From Dicyema japonicum (taxonomy: Eukaryota; Dicyemida; Rhombozoa; Dicyemidae), in assembly GCA_011109175.1 (NCBI GenBank), contig RDEW01000013.1, forward strand, positions 103,476 to 167,475: a stretch of 64,000 nt of DNA, read 5' to 3'. Positions within the stretch are counted from its first letter, which is position 1. Each line of letters opens with the position of its first letter. A program made the position numbers and the translations under genes. This document shows, piece by piece, positions 35,448 through 47,939 of the stretch. Below the pieces are notes generated by a model that was not told where the DNA came from, searched no databases, and saw nothing but the letters and a program-made list of their open reading frames with translations.

Positions 35448-37497
35448 GAACCGCATGCCGCCACGATAAAAATTCCAAGGAACTGGGAAACCCATTCAAG
35501 GAAAAGGTGCCCCATGCAGAGGAATTTCGGTCGGTTATAAAAAAGTGCACGCCGATTGAATTCCTATGCAGAAGGAAGAGAAGGCGCTGCCGGAATGCGT
35601 TTGGGTCATCAGAAGACCAGACGAATGAAGAACTATCCAAATTGCAGAGGAACCTACGTTTACAGGTCGAAACCTGCCAGGACCAGGCAAAGGAACACAC
35701 TCTAAGAGTCATGCGGAACCAAACCCTGTATAAAATAAAGAAAAGAACGAGGGAAATAAAGGAAAATAAACTTGCTGGAATGGCTAAAGAAGTAGAAAGA
35801 CTCAAAAACGGAGCGCAGATGTTCAAGGCTGTTCACCTACTACATAGAGACACGCAGTCATCAAAAATCACAATACATGACCAGTTTGGAAAGACTATGT
35901 TAAACAAAAATGAAATTCTATCGGCCATATCCAGCCATTATCAGCAGGCCTTCAATCAAAACCACGGGGAAAAATCAAACAATTCGATGGTGAAGCACGA
36001 GAACTAAATATTCCGATAACGATTCTGGAAACAAAAAAAGCCCTGGACAAACTGAACAACAATAGAGCTGCTGGCCCTGACAACATAAATGCAGAACTTC
36101 TCAAATATGCACCGACCGAGATCTCTGAACTATTAACTGAGATATACAACAAAACATTCAAATACAACTCACCACTGGATGTGGGTAATGGCACACTAAT
36201 TGCACTACAAAAACCGGGCAAAGCTAAAGGCCCCTTAACGAATTTAAGACCCATCGTACTATTGACGACTCTACGCAAGACACTATCACTTATAGTGCTG
36301 AACAGGATTGGATCTGACATCGAGAACTTTCTCTCTCACGGTCAAAGCGGATTCAGGTCAGGGAGATCTACAGCTGATGTGGTCTGGGGACATCGATGGC
36401 TTTGTGCAACACATCAAAAGTACAAGGGGGCTATTGGCATCCTTGGCATGGACATGTCCAAAGCCTTTGACTCTATACACAGAGGGAGACTTTTGGATAT
36501 CTTGGAGAAGTTGGTTGACGAGGACAGTGTCAGAATGATCCGTCTATTACTTGGAACAACGCAGCTAAGTGTACGTTTTGGAAATTTGGAGTCTGTCCCA
36601 TTCGAGACAACGTTCGGGGTACCGCAGGGAGATTCCTTGTCACCGGTACTTTTTGTGACATATCTGGAGGCGGCACTCAGAGACTTCAGACTATTAATTG
36701 GCGATCTACCTCAAACTGAAGTGATTTATGCAGATGATATCGACTATATATCCAGCGACGAGAAAACATTAAACTATATACGGACAAGGATGCCAGATGT
36801 CCTAGAAAAATGGTTCATCAAAATCAATACGGAAAAGACGGAGACAACTACCATACGCCGTGAACTAACCCGAACTGATGAAAAATGGAGATACTGTAAA
36901 AAATTGGGGTCGTTGCTCGGAGACGCTGAGGATATCACTAACAGGAAGATGTTGGCCGTCGCGGCCTTTAGAAAAATGGGAGTAGTCTGGAATCATCGTA
37001 AACAAATTAGCACACAATTACGTGTGAGACTATACAATGCCTTCGTGAAACCAGTCCTAATGTACAACGCTGCAACCTGGGGTGTCTCAGAAGCGGTAAT
37101 GGACAAACTAGATGCCTTCCATCGTAAGCAACTCCGATTGTTGCTTAGCATCAACTGGCCGAAAAAAATTACAAACAAGAATCTATACAAAGTATGTAAT
37201 ACAAGACCATTGAGTCTGGATATCCTGGAATCAAGGTGGCGTCTGTTTGGTCACATCCTTCGAATGAGCCAGATGACGCCTGCTAAAATAGCTATGGATA
37301 ACTACTTCTGCCCAGAAGTGAATACCTCGTTCCGTGGAAGACCTCGCATAACTTTGTCAGAGGTTCTACACAAGGACCTGACCAATGTAGGACGAAAGCT
37401 GAAAACTGGAGATGATCTGGATACGCTCGGAATAACTGCCTGTAACCGAGGAGCATGGAGGAAGTTGGTCAAGAGAATAGTGGAAAAAATAACCTGA
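35448..37497 (+). mobile_element. L2 LINE, nearly intact reverse-transcriptase ORF
   Basis: The first part (to the TAA at 36,005) is a charged, helical region of about 180 codons upstream of the RT. The second frame is open from about 35,975 to the stop at 37,495-37,497. It carries the RT blocks: NNNRAAGPDNINAELL, NLRPIVLLTTLRKTLSL, GQSGFRSGRSTADVV, MDMSKAFDSIHRGRL, TTFGVPQGDSLSPVLF, the catalytic IYADDIDYIS, and a C-terminal region with RGAWRKL. The two frames join at a run of A (HGEK then IKQFDGE); one A is missing at about 35,971-35,975. That is the only defect I see in some 680 codons. The endonuclease end is absent, so the copy is 5'-truncated. Its clade is unclear. Confidence 0.9.
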
Positions 37498-37499
37498 AG

Positions 37500-37985
37500 A
37501 AAAATACGGCACAAGCGGAACCTTAATTAAATAAATTACATTTTTGGTTCTTCGAAAGTACTATTAATAATAATAATTATGGAATAGGTATCTATCAGTC
37601 CGCCAGTTGGCCTGGACTGTTCATCCGGGTACTCCTTTTCCTTGCTAACATCCATTTGCTGGTCTAGTAAGCTACACATCTTAATTTCATCTCTAGAACG
37701 TTGTAGGTACAAAGCCAGTACGCCCATCTCCAGTTAGTTTTCCTTTTGTAGGTCCTTTCCCCTGTATGTTCTTCCACAGTGGTCCCAAGCCGTCCTGTAG
37801 GGACCGATGATGTGGTAAACAAAGTCCCGTGTAGATCCCAATTCGAAGTAGGGAACAATTGGTGTGGGTACCCTATAGATCCCAACTCCAGTATGTACTT
37901 CCACAGTAGTCCCAAGTCCTTTAGGGATCAATTGGTGTGGGTACTAGGTCCAACTTAGAAAATATCCGGAGATTTTGATCCTTTG
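37500..37985. repeat. Imperfect duplication in the L2 flank
   Basis: GTATGTTCTTCCACAGTGG (about 37,766) and GTATGTACTTCCACAGTAG (about 37,893) start two related units. Each continues TCCCAAG, a TAGGGA motif and AATTGGTGTGGGTAC. The unit length is roughly 127 nt with an internal loss in the second. No gene is recognised. Confidence 0.55.
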
Positions 37986-37989
37986 ACTA

Positions 37990-38212
37990 CTGCTTTCCCC
38001 AAAGGGTTCCTTCGTTCTTGTAGAATATGTCCATTCGGCCCGTAATGTGTTTCTCCACCTTGTAATATGTTTCTTCGTCTTGTAGAATAAGTTCAATCGA
38101 CTTGTAATACGTTTTTTCGCCTTAAAATTTTCTTGCAGTGCAATAAGTTCCTTCGTTTTGTAATATGGCCATTGTAATGTGGATTCTCGCCTTGAAACTC
38201 CTTCGACTTGAG
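37990..38212. repeat. Minisatellite, unit about 20 nt
   Basis: Variants of CTTGTAATATGTTTCTTCGT repeat roughly ten times (CCCGTAATGTGTTTCTCCAC, CTTGTAATATGTTTCTTCGT, CTTGTAGAATAAGTTCAATCG, CTTGTAATACGTTTTTTCGC and others). Units differ by 10-40 percent, so the array is old. Confidence 0.7.
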
Positions 38213-38322
38213 AACATGAAAGTTGCACCAGTGGCACAACTATTTGTTGTTGGAGGCTGGGATCACTTAATTAGTTAGTTTTGACCTATCTTTATTGATG
38301 GTCTTGGAGTTAAAAAAAGGTC
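38213..38322 (+). mobile_element. L3 LINE 3' end
   Basis: It holds GGGATCACTTAATTAGTTAG and GATGGTCTTGGAGTTAA, the L3 3' untranslated motif also seen at 31,280, 40,240 and (reversed) 46,505. Confidence 0.6.
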
Positions 38323-38462
38323 ACGGTCTAAGTAGCTATTCCCTATCGGGATGGCGAGCGAGATTCGCTTATATATCAGCAGTGTTCACGGGGATCTCCT
38401 GTTCTTGCAAAAGACTCAAGAATTCCAGTGTCTTAGACACAAAACTGACGGCAGAATCTCGC
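38323..38462 (-). mobile_element. REL-LINE 3' fragment
   Basis: The reverse complement contains GAGATCCCCGTGAACACTGC, GCGAATCTCGCTCGCCATCC and GGGAATAGCTACTTAG. These match GAGATCTCCGTGAACGCCGC, GCGAATTTCGCTCGCAATTT and GGGAACAGCCACGCAG at 2443-2520. Confidence 0.7.
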
Positions 38463-38464
38463 CA

Positions 38465-38695
38465 TATAACTTGTGGCTAGAATAACAATTGGTCGTGGGT
38501 TCGACTCTCATACTGCCTCTTGGTCGAAGGTTCTCTCTGTTCCTTATTTTATCTGCTTCTAACAGAGTGGCATCATGTGATCCAACCGTCTCAGATCACG
38601 GGCTAGTTACTGGATAGCACGAAAATGATCATTGGCTCTCCCTCACTCCTCTGAATTGTTTCACATGTGTTAACTAATAAATTATTTTAGTCGAT
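38465..38695 (+). repeat. SINE-1 relative with a B-box-like head
   Basis: GTGGGTTCGACTCTC at 38,492-38,506 looks like a tRNA B box. After TCTCTGTTCC it continues with AGAGTGGCATCATGTGATCC and ATCATTGGCTCTCCCTCACT, which are SINE-1 body blocks. It suggests that SINE-1 derives from a tRNA-headed ancestor. Confidence 0.55.
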
Positions 38696-39129
38696 CAGAT
38701 GATTATTTTGATTGTCGTGATAATTTTTAATTCTATCTTCTGGCTTATGCTTCCAACATTGTAAACATTTTAAAATGTGTTCGTTCACATAAGTCTATCG
38801 AAGACAGCAAAATGTGATTCGGAGATGGTATCGATTTACCAGTATAAATAACGGAATCTCTTAACTCAGGATGACTACATTATGTTTTTCCGAGATAATG
38901 GTCAAAAAATTTTAAAAGACAACTTGGTCCAAAATGATATTTTAAAGGACAACAGACGGATCAGCACAGTCTTAACAAGCTCATGAAATATTACGCCAAT
39001 TTAAGCCACAAACCTGTCAGGAAAATAGATGGGCCTTCTTCATCTTCAATAAGACCGAAGAGAACACAGCCGATTAACTTTATCTCTCATTCAGATGTCG
39101 GTGAGGGTTTGAAAAGGATGAATTCTTGG

Positions 39130-40310
39130 ATTTAGAAGGGGTCATTCAACTTCTACCCACCGAACTTCCCTCAACCAATTTATCATTGAAGGCTTTAACA
39201 CAAATCCTCGCCACCTCAAAACAGTCGTTTGCTCGATCGATTTACAAAAGGCCTTCGACTCTGTCTCAAGGAAAATCCTAACCTGGAAATTGTTTGCCCT
39301 CCCCGTCAACCCCAATATAAAACTTTGGCTTGCTAACTTCATAAATGGAAGAAGGGCCCGGGTATACATGGATGGGACCAAATCAATTTCAAGATTACTA
39401 CCCAATGGTGTCCCACAAGGTTCCTTTTTATCACCCGCCTTATTTAACTTATACATGTCCGATTTACCACAACCCGATAATAAAGACGATTTCCTCCTAT
39501 CATATGCTGATGACTTATTAATCGGATCCCGCGATCAAGATATCCCAAAGGCATCAGAAAGACTACAAGAATACCTTCACAAGATTCAAATTTGGCTAAA
39601 TTATAACTGGCTTGATATATCTACTGAAAAATCTTCTTCGTCTTTATTTACCTCAGACAAACGACTTGGACAAATGACAGTGGATATTTTATCAACCAGA
39701 CAAAAATACCTTTCACGAAGAAACTGAAAATCTTGGGGATCACCTTCGACACACACATGTCCTTTTCATCTCACGTCGACGCTGTCTCTGGAAGCTGCTC
39801 AAGAAAGCTAGAGATAATCAAAACTATTTTCGGTGACATTAAAACCCTTTCCCAGCTTTGAATATATTGTACAAACAATTCATTGAGTCATCTGTCAGCT
39901 ATGCCTGTACGTTATGGGGAATCAATCTGTCCTGGATGAACAAACATAGAATCCAGAACATTCATGCATTAACAGCCACTACTATTTGTAATCTCGGGAA
40001 ACTAGAAAAACTAATAGCCTCATTACTTGAAGACCTATCAGACAAAAAGGAAGGGGATTTGCTACCCTGTGCAAGCAGTTCAACTCTCAACAATACACAG
40101 CCACGACATGTCTTATTAGAAGGGTGTACATCACCCCTCTCCAATTCCTAATCCCAAACCACCCCGCCCACAGAGAAGTTGTGTCGGATCCCAGAAGGCG
40201 CACGAGAAGAAAATGAGAATTTTGATTGAGGCCTTCTAGATCACTTAATTAATTTAGTAATTAAATAACTATTGGGTGTTCTTGGGTTAATAATAATAAT
40301 CTCCTGGGCC
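39130..40310 (+). mobile_element. L3 LINE: RT core and 3' end, degenerate
   Basis: It carries SIDLQKAFDSVSRKILTWKL (39,237), FINGRRARVYMDGTKS, NGVPQGSFLSPALFNLYMSDL (39,407) and the catalytic LLSYADDLLIGS (39,497). Then KLKILGITFD and YKQFIESSVSYACTLWG follow in a new frame, and the C-terminus RRVYITPLQFLIPNHPAHREV, RRRTRRK ends near 40,240. The motif TAGATCACTTAATTAATTTAG follows. The order and motifs are those of Jockey/CR1-like elements. At least three frameshifts are visible. This copy explains the many isolated GGGATCACTTAATTAG pieces in the window. Confidence 0.88.
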
Positions 40311-40645
40311 ATAATAATTGAGTCTCCAAAGACTACTGATTATAATGTTTCATTTTGACTCCAAATATTTTATGATTTTACAATAAAATAATATTAATTA
40401 TTAAAGTGATCTTTTTGTGCCTACAAGTGGATTTGTCTTTCAAAGAACATAGATTAAGACGGAGATTTTCAGTTCAAGGCTGTAACAGCTTTGTTCTGAT
40501 AAATACTAAGTTGTCTAGCCATTAGTTGAGTTTCAAATTGATGAAATGTCAATCAGTACTGAGTCTAAATCCTTTAGGACGTCTACGAAACTAACACTGT
40601 CGTTGGTTCCTCAGATTTATTTTGTCAAAATGATTTATTTTTATT
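40311..40645. other. AT-rich, no gene recognised
   Basis: This is the downstream flank of the L3 copy. Nothing recognisable is present. Confidence 0.4.
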
Positions 40646-40649
40646 TATT

Positions 40650-40955
40650 AATCCAGGATGCACCAAGGAAGAAGTTAAAGTAAACAACTAATTAAGTGTA
40701 TCCAGTTTCCACTTCTAGAGTCCATCCAAAATCAGCATAAAGGGTAAGACGTCCATTACATGTTTGTGGAACCCCTCCAGTGGAGTGGGGGATAGCAAAT
40801 GATCCTTTTTTCGTGCCGGACTGGCACTGGGCGCCACCAAGACAGGTGGATCACATGACGCCACTCTAATAGGAAGAGAGAGGAGGAACAGACGTTCAAG
40901 CAGAAAACTTCAACCAATTAACCACGCAGCACCACATGGTCCCGCGCGGCTTTTT
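40650..40955 (-). repeat. SINE-1 copy
   Basis: Read on the minus strand it has ACCATGTGGTGCTGCGTGG, GCGTCATGTGATCCACCTGT, CTCCACTGGAGGGG and GGAAACTGGATACACTTAATT. It is close to full length. Confidence 0.85.
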
Positions 40956-41784
40956 TTTAAATAATGTCAAATGATCAAGTATGTTGAACGCCAAGCGTTC
41001 TGTCGCCAAGCGTTCTAACTTAACAATTTTTTATTGTGGTTTATTGGCAAAAAATGTTAAATTCTACTCCCAAATCCAAATCAAATTTATTTTTTCAAGT
41101 TTATATGTAGTTTCTTCCTAAACGAGTAAAACTCTTCCAAAGAATCTGGAGATCTATAACGGATTCTTCAAAATCATTGTAAACCCTGTTCCTACATTTA
41201 TAACAGATTCATGCTTTATATTTTGCCTCGGAAATTAAAATCAGTGTCATAAATTAACTTTGTTAAGAGATTCAAAAAATGTACAATTTTTCTATTGAAG
41301 AGTGACACGTAGTCATCAATTCCACCACAACCAAAAGAATTTAAGTCACCTGTAATGCATTTGTCCCTTTTAAAAATTTCCACCCATTTGATGCCTTAAA
41401 AGTCTTAAAACGTAGTCTATGTGTAATGTTTGAACCTACGAGGTAATATGGAGATTACCAATTTTTTAATGAGTGAGCCACTGACTGGAACATTTTGCAG
41501 TCTCAAGTGCTGAAATAAATCGAGAACCTTTGAATCCAACAATTTAAGATTGCATTCATTCTCAAGAGTTTCAGTTTTTGAACCCACCAATCACAAGTGA
41601 CCTTTTATCCTTTTTTACTTCGATCCATAGTTTCAATGCTTCGAACATTTGTGTAAAGAGTCTGTGAGAATAGATTTTTAATAGAGTTTTTTCAAGTTTT
41701 TCTTGGTATTTTAGGCTCATTTCAAGACCCCTACAAAAATATTAAGTTAACGTATGGCGTTATCTTTCACAGCAAATGGGTATT
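40956..41784. other. Unassigned sequence between two SINE-1 copies
   Basis: AT-rich. There is a short tandem AACGCCAAGCGTTCTGTCGC/CAAGCGTTCT near 40,990. No coding signal. Confidence 0.35.
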
Positions 41785-41786
41785 AT

Positions 41787-42108
41787 TATTTATTAACCCC
41801 GAATACACCGAGAAAGTTAAAGTAAACAACTAATTAAATGTATCCAGTTTCCACTTCTACAGAAACAGAGTCCATCCGAAATCAGCATAAAAGGTAAAAG
41901 ACGTCCATAGTTGCAGTTGTGGAGACCCCTCCAGTGGAGTGGGGAAGAGCAAATGATCTTTTCTCGTACAAGACTGGCACTGGGCGCCACCTAGACAGGT
42001 GGATCACATGACACCACTCTGATAGGAAGAAAGAGGAGGAACAGACGAACCAAACAGAAACTTAAACCAATTAGCCACGAAGGACCACATGGCGCCATGC
42101 TGCTAAAA
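41787..42108 (-). repeat. SINE-1 copy
   Basis: Near full length: the minus strand has GGCGCCATGTGGTCCTTCG, GTGTCATGTGATCCACCTGT, CACTGGAGGGGTCTC and TGGATACATTTAATTAGTTG, ending GGGGTTAATAAATAATA. Confidence 0.85.
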
Positions 42109-42289
42109 GGATCAGCAAATGGTTGTCGTACAGTCGATGGTAATTGATCCTGTGGTTTTATCGTTAAACCTAAAATCGTCAAGTGTGGTGCCATCTGTAT
42201 ATGTCAAGGAGTTTTATTGGTTAGGGAAACCAAAATTGAATGCCCACAGGAACGGTTTTCTTAGACTATTTCTACGTTCTCTTAGAGTT

Positions 42290-42680
42290 TGATATTAGAA
42301 TACCTCCTAGTAGAGTTGTGAAGATTGCAATCCCCAGATATTTGCCTCTTCAGCAGTCAGTTTGAAAATCTTAGTCCTCACAATAGTCTCAGAGATTCCC
42401 CCGTCACGCCATGTTGAACTAAGGGCTATCGTTACCTGCCTTCTGGAAACCGTCGGATTGACAGAGGTGATGGAAAGGGGTCCGATGGCGTAGCGACCAT
42501 GCCATGGAGCCAAGGGAGGTGTAAACATTCACGGACATTTTTTCTAACGCGAATATTCTCAAGTCATCGTTGGATGCGGGTATAGTATCAAGCACTGCCG
42601 AAGATTCACAAATGAAAACGTACCGCGACATCGGAGATCGTTCGCATTTTAGCTGATCTCTGTTGACTCCCATTCGTGCT
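42290..42680 (-). other. Unassigned ORFs
   Basis: Two overlapping minus-strand frames are open (42,673-42,419 and 42,528-42,307). One includes SRYVFICESSAVLDTIP and ASNDDLRIFALEKM, the other RRQVTIALSSTWRDGGIS. Joining them would need a frame change near 42,430. The composition looks protein-like, but I do not recognise it, and the setting between SINEs makes a decayed transposon likely. Confidence 0.3.
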
Positions 42681-42814
42681 CAATGCCTCAGGCCATAACG
42701 GAGACCTTGTCATAATGACAGACTTATTGATTTTGTATATAAAATATGGGAAGTTTCAGAGATTGATAGACCACGTGCTATGCTAAATTACGTTAAATTT
42801 AATGAAAATTAAAT

Positions 42815-43060
42815 TATTACAAAAACCGAGGGTAAAACCAAACTAATTCCTAGATCCTGCACCCGTTCTAACGAAACCCTCACTCAAGCACAGTGCCTTA
42901 GTGGACTTTGTGGATTAATCCATTGAATGCTGGCCAGGCAATGGGCGTCTCCAGAGTAAGGTGAATCTAATGACGCAACCAAAGAGTAAGAAGAGAAATC
43001 TTCAATCAAGTAACCACATGGCATCATATGGCACCACGTGGCGATTTTTCTTATGGAATT
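42815..43060 (-). repeat. L3 3' terminus followed by a diverged SINE-1-like repeat
   Basis: CCGAGGGTAAAACCAAACTAATTCC at its left is the reversed L3 3' motif. ATGACGCAACCAAAGAG and CCACATGGCATCATATGGCA at its right resemble the SINE-1 head. 43,130-43,420 and 46,495-46,740 have the same left-right order, so this may be one composite family. Confidence 0.45.
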
Positions 43061-43129
43061 TATTTTAATGGATTTTAATATTTAAATTAAATTTATCGGA
43101 CCAGAAAACCACCGTCATAGTCAGAATGA

Positions 43130-43420
43130 AAAAAAAGTCAGGTGATCCCGAACTCCCTCAGCAGTCTTCGCATACTAGGATTTGAAGGAAGTGCCGTCCA
43201 GGGGAACTCTTCTGGATGGTTTCTGACTAATGGTCCTTTTTGGATATAATTTGGGATCATATCTGGCGCCACCAGAGATGGTGAACAACATGACGCACCC
43301 TAACAATTTAAGCTACCCGGAGGCAAAGGAGAAGGAACAGAAAAAAACTAAAAATACTTTAATCCAAGTAGTCACATAGCACCACACTAACGTTTGCACC
43401 ACGCGCCAATTTTGTAGTTG
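43130..43420 (-). repeat. Composite repeat, second copy
   Basis: It starts with AGGTGATCCCGAACTCC (L3-like terminus, reversed), contains GGCGCCACCAGAGATGG and ATGACGCACCCTAACAATTT, and ends AGTCACATAGCACCAC, parallel to 42,815-43,060. Confidence 0.45.
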
Positions 43421-43524
43421 AATGGATATTTTCTCTCAATTAAATAATTTTGATAATTTGATTATCTTACAATTTGATTGTTTAATTTTTTTAACAAAAT
43501 AATTTTTTAACAATTAAACAAATG

Positions 43525-43640
43525 TCAGTTGAGGAAGCCTGCTGCGTGGATTGCGAACGAGTTCCCTCGGAGTATGGCCATTCCAATCCTTTGTCTTAGC
43601 CATAACCCTTCTCGTTGATCCCTTTTCGTTGATTGTTTAA
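43525..43640 (-). mobile_element. REL-LINE 3' end, 5'-truncated
   Basis: Nearly the same sequence as 17,722-17,830, and likewise ends in the REL-LINE stop (TGA) with an AT-rich flank. The two share GCGAACGAGTTCCCTCGGAG on the plus strand. Confidence 0.8.
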
Positions 43641-43688
43641 TTTGAAAATTAATTGTTTAATCAATAAATATTACAAAAAAGCTTTAAC

Positions 43689-45301
<1,613 letters not shown>

Positions 45302-45304
45302 TTA

Positions 45305-45855
45305 CACAGATTTCGCTTGAATCATTCCGTAATGTCTGATATTTACCTCAATTCGACTTTGCCGAAAGAAAGATTTCGCAACATTCAGGCTTTTCTTTCA
45401 CAAAGTCCAACCAACTGTCATTTTGAGTGTCCACAGAATGATTCTCTGGAGAAACATAATTTTCGAATTGAATCATTACTTTGATATAATATATCACTTT
45501 GATAATTTTATATTTTATTAAATTCATTTTTTGTTTATCAGTCTTAGTTGAGGTTTAAGATAAACCGGTTTAGGATTACGATCTCTTTTTTCTAGTCTAC
45601 CGGCGTTGACCTACCCAAGTGAGTCGTGGTCATTTTGAAACTGTCCGCAATCCAGGAAGCTGCCAAAAGAGTCATTGGCCGCAACTTTGTGCCCGCCTCT
45701 CTGGAAGCAGTTTTGATTGGACGACAATGGAAGTTGATGAGAGCAGCTACTCTGCTTAACAGTCCCTATACAAAATCTTGACCAAATTGAAAACCATCCA
45801 AGATACATGCCCTTTATTGAGAGCTATCGATGATTTTCGTCCAAGTTGGATAGGA
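45305..45855. other. Intergenic, no gene recognised
   Basis: A plus-strand frame near 45,630-45,780 (EAAKRVIGRNFVPASLEAVL) may be old LINE sequence. Nothing firmer. Confidence 0.3.
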
Positions 45856-45859
45856 CCTC

Positions 45860-46090
45860 CGTCATGTCGGTCTGGGAACACTTAGTTGGGAACCTGCTGC
45901 AACTTCGAGTAACCAGTGATGTACCTTCTCATCCCTTGGGACCAAAAATACTTTATCAGCATACACAATTCCCATAATGTTACCATTGTAGAACTGTATA
46001 AGGTCATTCAGGATTGATTCCATATGTAGGGTGAATAACAACAAGGACAGGGGGATTCTTTGTGTTTTGCATAATGTTGCCATGAATTAT
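45860..46090 (-). mobile_element. L2-like reverse-transcriptase fragment
   Basis: The minus-strand frame reads RIPLSLLLFTLHMESILNDL, then GIVYADKVFLVPRDEKVHHW. It aligns with SLSPVLFVTYLEAALRDF and EVIYADDIDYISSDEKTL of L2. The second catalytic Asp is replaced by Lys, and the fragment has no upstream blocks. Confidence 0.7.
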
Positions 46091-46332
46091 TATTATTTAT
46101 TTACACAGGATCCATTCAAGTGAAGAACAACTCTAGACTCATCTCTCGTGGTTAGTCTTCAGCTTCCGGCATCAAGAGACCGAAATCTATCCACAGTCAT
46201 ATCGCTATAAGTCTGATTCGTCCCTTGGATCACAACCGATGATTCTGAAAGTGCATATGACTCTTCTGGTTTTTGGTGAAAGCCCAGGATGTGGAATGGA
46301 CGGTCAGATGTTTTACATTTATCAGGTATTGT

Positions 46333-46464
46333 AGGCCGAAGATCAGCAAATATCCCTGATTGGGAGAATTTAGGAATGGATGTGATCGGTTGTAGAGTAG
46401 GCCCAAGATCAGCAAATATCCCTGATTGGGAGAATTTAGGAATGGATGTGATTGGTTGTAGAGG
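46333..46464 (+). repeat. Two tandem 66-bp units
   Basis: GATCAGCAAATATCCCTGAT starts at 46,341 and again at 46,407. The 66-bp units are almost identical and keep frame (22 codons: RSANIPDWENLGMDVIGC twice). Both strands are open through the repeat (46,289-46,492 plus and 46,503-46,159 minus). The near identity implies a recent duplication. Confidence 0.85.
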
Positions 46465-46494
46465 TTTAACGATCATAATTGTTCGGTTGTAGAG

Positions 46495-46740
46495 GTATTC
46501 CAAAGACCAAGAGTAAAATCAAACTAACTAATCCCGTGATCGTGACGCGTCTCAGTAGAGCCTCATTTAGGCAGGTCACAGAACTCGTCGCGAGCGAACG
46601 AAATAGTCTCCCTATGAAATGAAAAGATGGATCCTTTTGAATGCCGGAATTCCGCGTCTCCTAGGTAAGATGGATCCGTTGACGCTACTAGAAGGAAGAG
46701 AAAATATTCAATCACGCAGTCACATGGTACCACAAAACAG
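46495..46740 (-). repeat. L3 3' terminus plus SINE-1-like repeat (composite)
   Basis: AAAGACCAAGAGTAAAATCAAAC and ACTAATCCCGTGATC form the reversed L3 3' motif. GAAGGAAGAGAAAATATTC and CAGTCACATGGTACCAC form the SINE-1-like head. It has the same order as 42,815-43,060. Confidence 0.45.
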
Positions 46741-47165
46741 CAACGATTAATGAGTTATCTTCTAATCTATATACTTATGTCGAAAAAGTGACTGAAAGTA
46801 ACTTAATGCAGTTGTTAACCGTTTGTGTTTATAATAAACTATCAAGCGAATCGATTTTTTGATCACACAACCGAAATTTTAAAACTCAGGTTTTCACATG
46901 GGTCACCTACTCATGGAGAAAACCGCTAAATTCGCAGTGAAAAGCCCCAACTAATTCCCCTTACCAAAGCCACTACCAAATAGTTTGTTTTTATTCTGGC
47001 TACGAGACGAGCGCCAAGCTACCATTCCCAGATTTCACTAAACTCCATAAAACAGTGGAGGTTAGGCTTGGTGAAATTAATTATCTTCAACGTGAATACG
47101 AAACACGTGACAGACTTAAATAAACAATAATCATAATGGCAATTAAAAAGAAGTCTATTAAGGAC
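46741..47165. other. Intergenic, no gene recognised
   Basis: It holds the 3' flank of PFDN5. No repeat or coding signal. Confidence 0.4.
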
Positions 47166-47167
47166 GC

Positions 47168-47662
47168 CTAAGCTTGGTTATTTTCTGACAAAGAATTGAG
47201 AATTGAATTCCGCAAGTAAATTTTCTCATTCAAAACTTTCCGTAGCTTCAAGGACTGCGCTTGGACATATTTAAACTTCCGTTTGAGGTGTTCCTCAGCT
47301 TTCCCTGCTGTCTGGAATTGTCACACAGAAATACCATTTCCACAAAGTATCCTGTCCCAATGTCCACCAAAAACTTGTTGTTATCTTCGATCACTCCACG
47401 TGCGTAAACCTGAAGAAATATAAAAGAATGAAATAACACAATCAGTAAGCGGGAAAAGCATTTCTTCATTCTTTTGGTGAGATTTAAGTTCTGATACCCA
47501 CTCCTTTGAGTCAACAAAACCGTTCTCAGCAAGCCTCAGAGTCTCAATGCTGGTGCTTATTATTTTTATCTCCTGTGATGTTTAGTAATAAATAACCTCT
47601 TCCAGATTTTGAAACAGAGCATTCGCTTGCTCCTTATTTAAATAAATTGGAGTTTCTGACAT
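47168..47662 (-). CDS. PFDN5: Prefoldin subunit 5
   Basis: This is a subunit of the cytosolic prefoldin chaperone, which hands nascent actin and tubulin to the CCT chaperonin. Four exons (47,662-47,597, 47,572-47,438, 47,409-47,335 and 47,311-47,168) join across introns of 24, 28 and 23 nt into 139 residues. Family features are clear: an N-terminal helix ending EIKIISTSIETLRLAE, the beta-hairpin core PLTDCVYARGVIEDNNKFLV and DIGTGYFVEM (compare DVGTGYYVEK in human), and a C-terminal coiled coil. The length fits the family. No damage is seen. Confidence 0.93.
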
Positions 47663-47935
47663 ACAACGAGGAAATAAAACAATATTTTAAATATATTTAT
47701 AAATTTATTTTTAGATTATTAACTTATTTAGTCGAATCAATTTAGTAAATTGAACCACATTTAAAGTCAGGGACTTGTGGCGGCGCTCAACACTATCAGC
47801 TGGACATGACAGTCGGCCTCCTACATGTTAATGACGAAATAACTAATAACTATGATTGTCACCATAACTAAGAGCCATATTAGCTCTAGCTCTTTCCAGA
47901 CAGGATACACACTTTATTTTAAGTAAAGAACAGTT
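47663..47935. other. Intergenic upstream of PFDN5
   Basis: AT-rich promoter-side region. No motif is recognised. Confidence 0.4.
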
Positions 47936-47939
47936 ATCA

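Noticed and set aside
35323-35826. 167-codon minus-strand ORF
   Set aside because: It lies opposite the L2 coding frame, which has clear family sequence; it is an antisense shadow.
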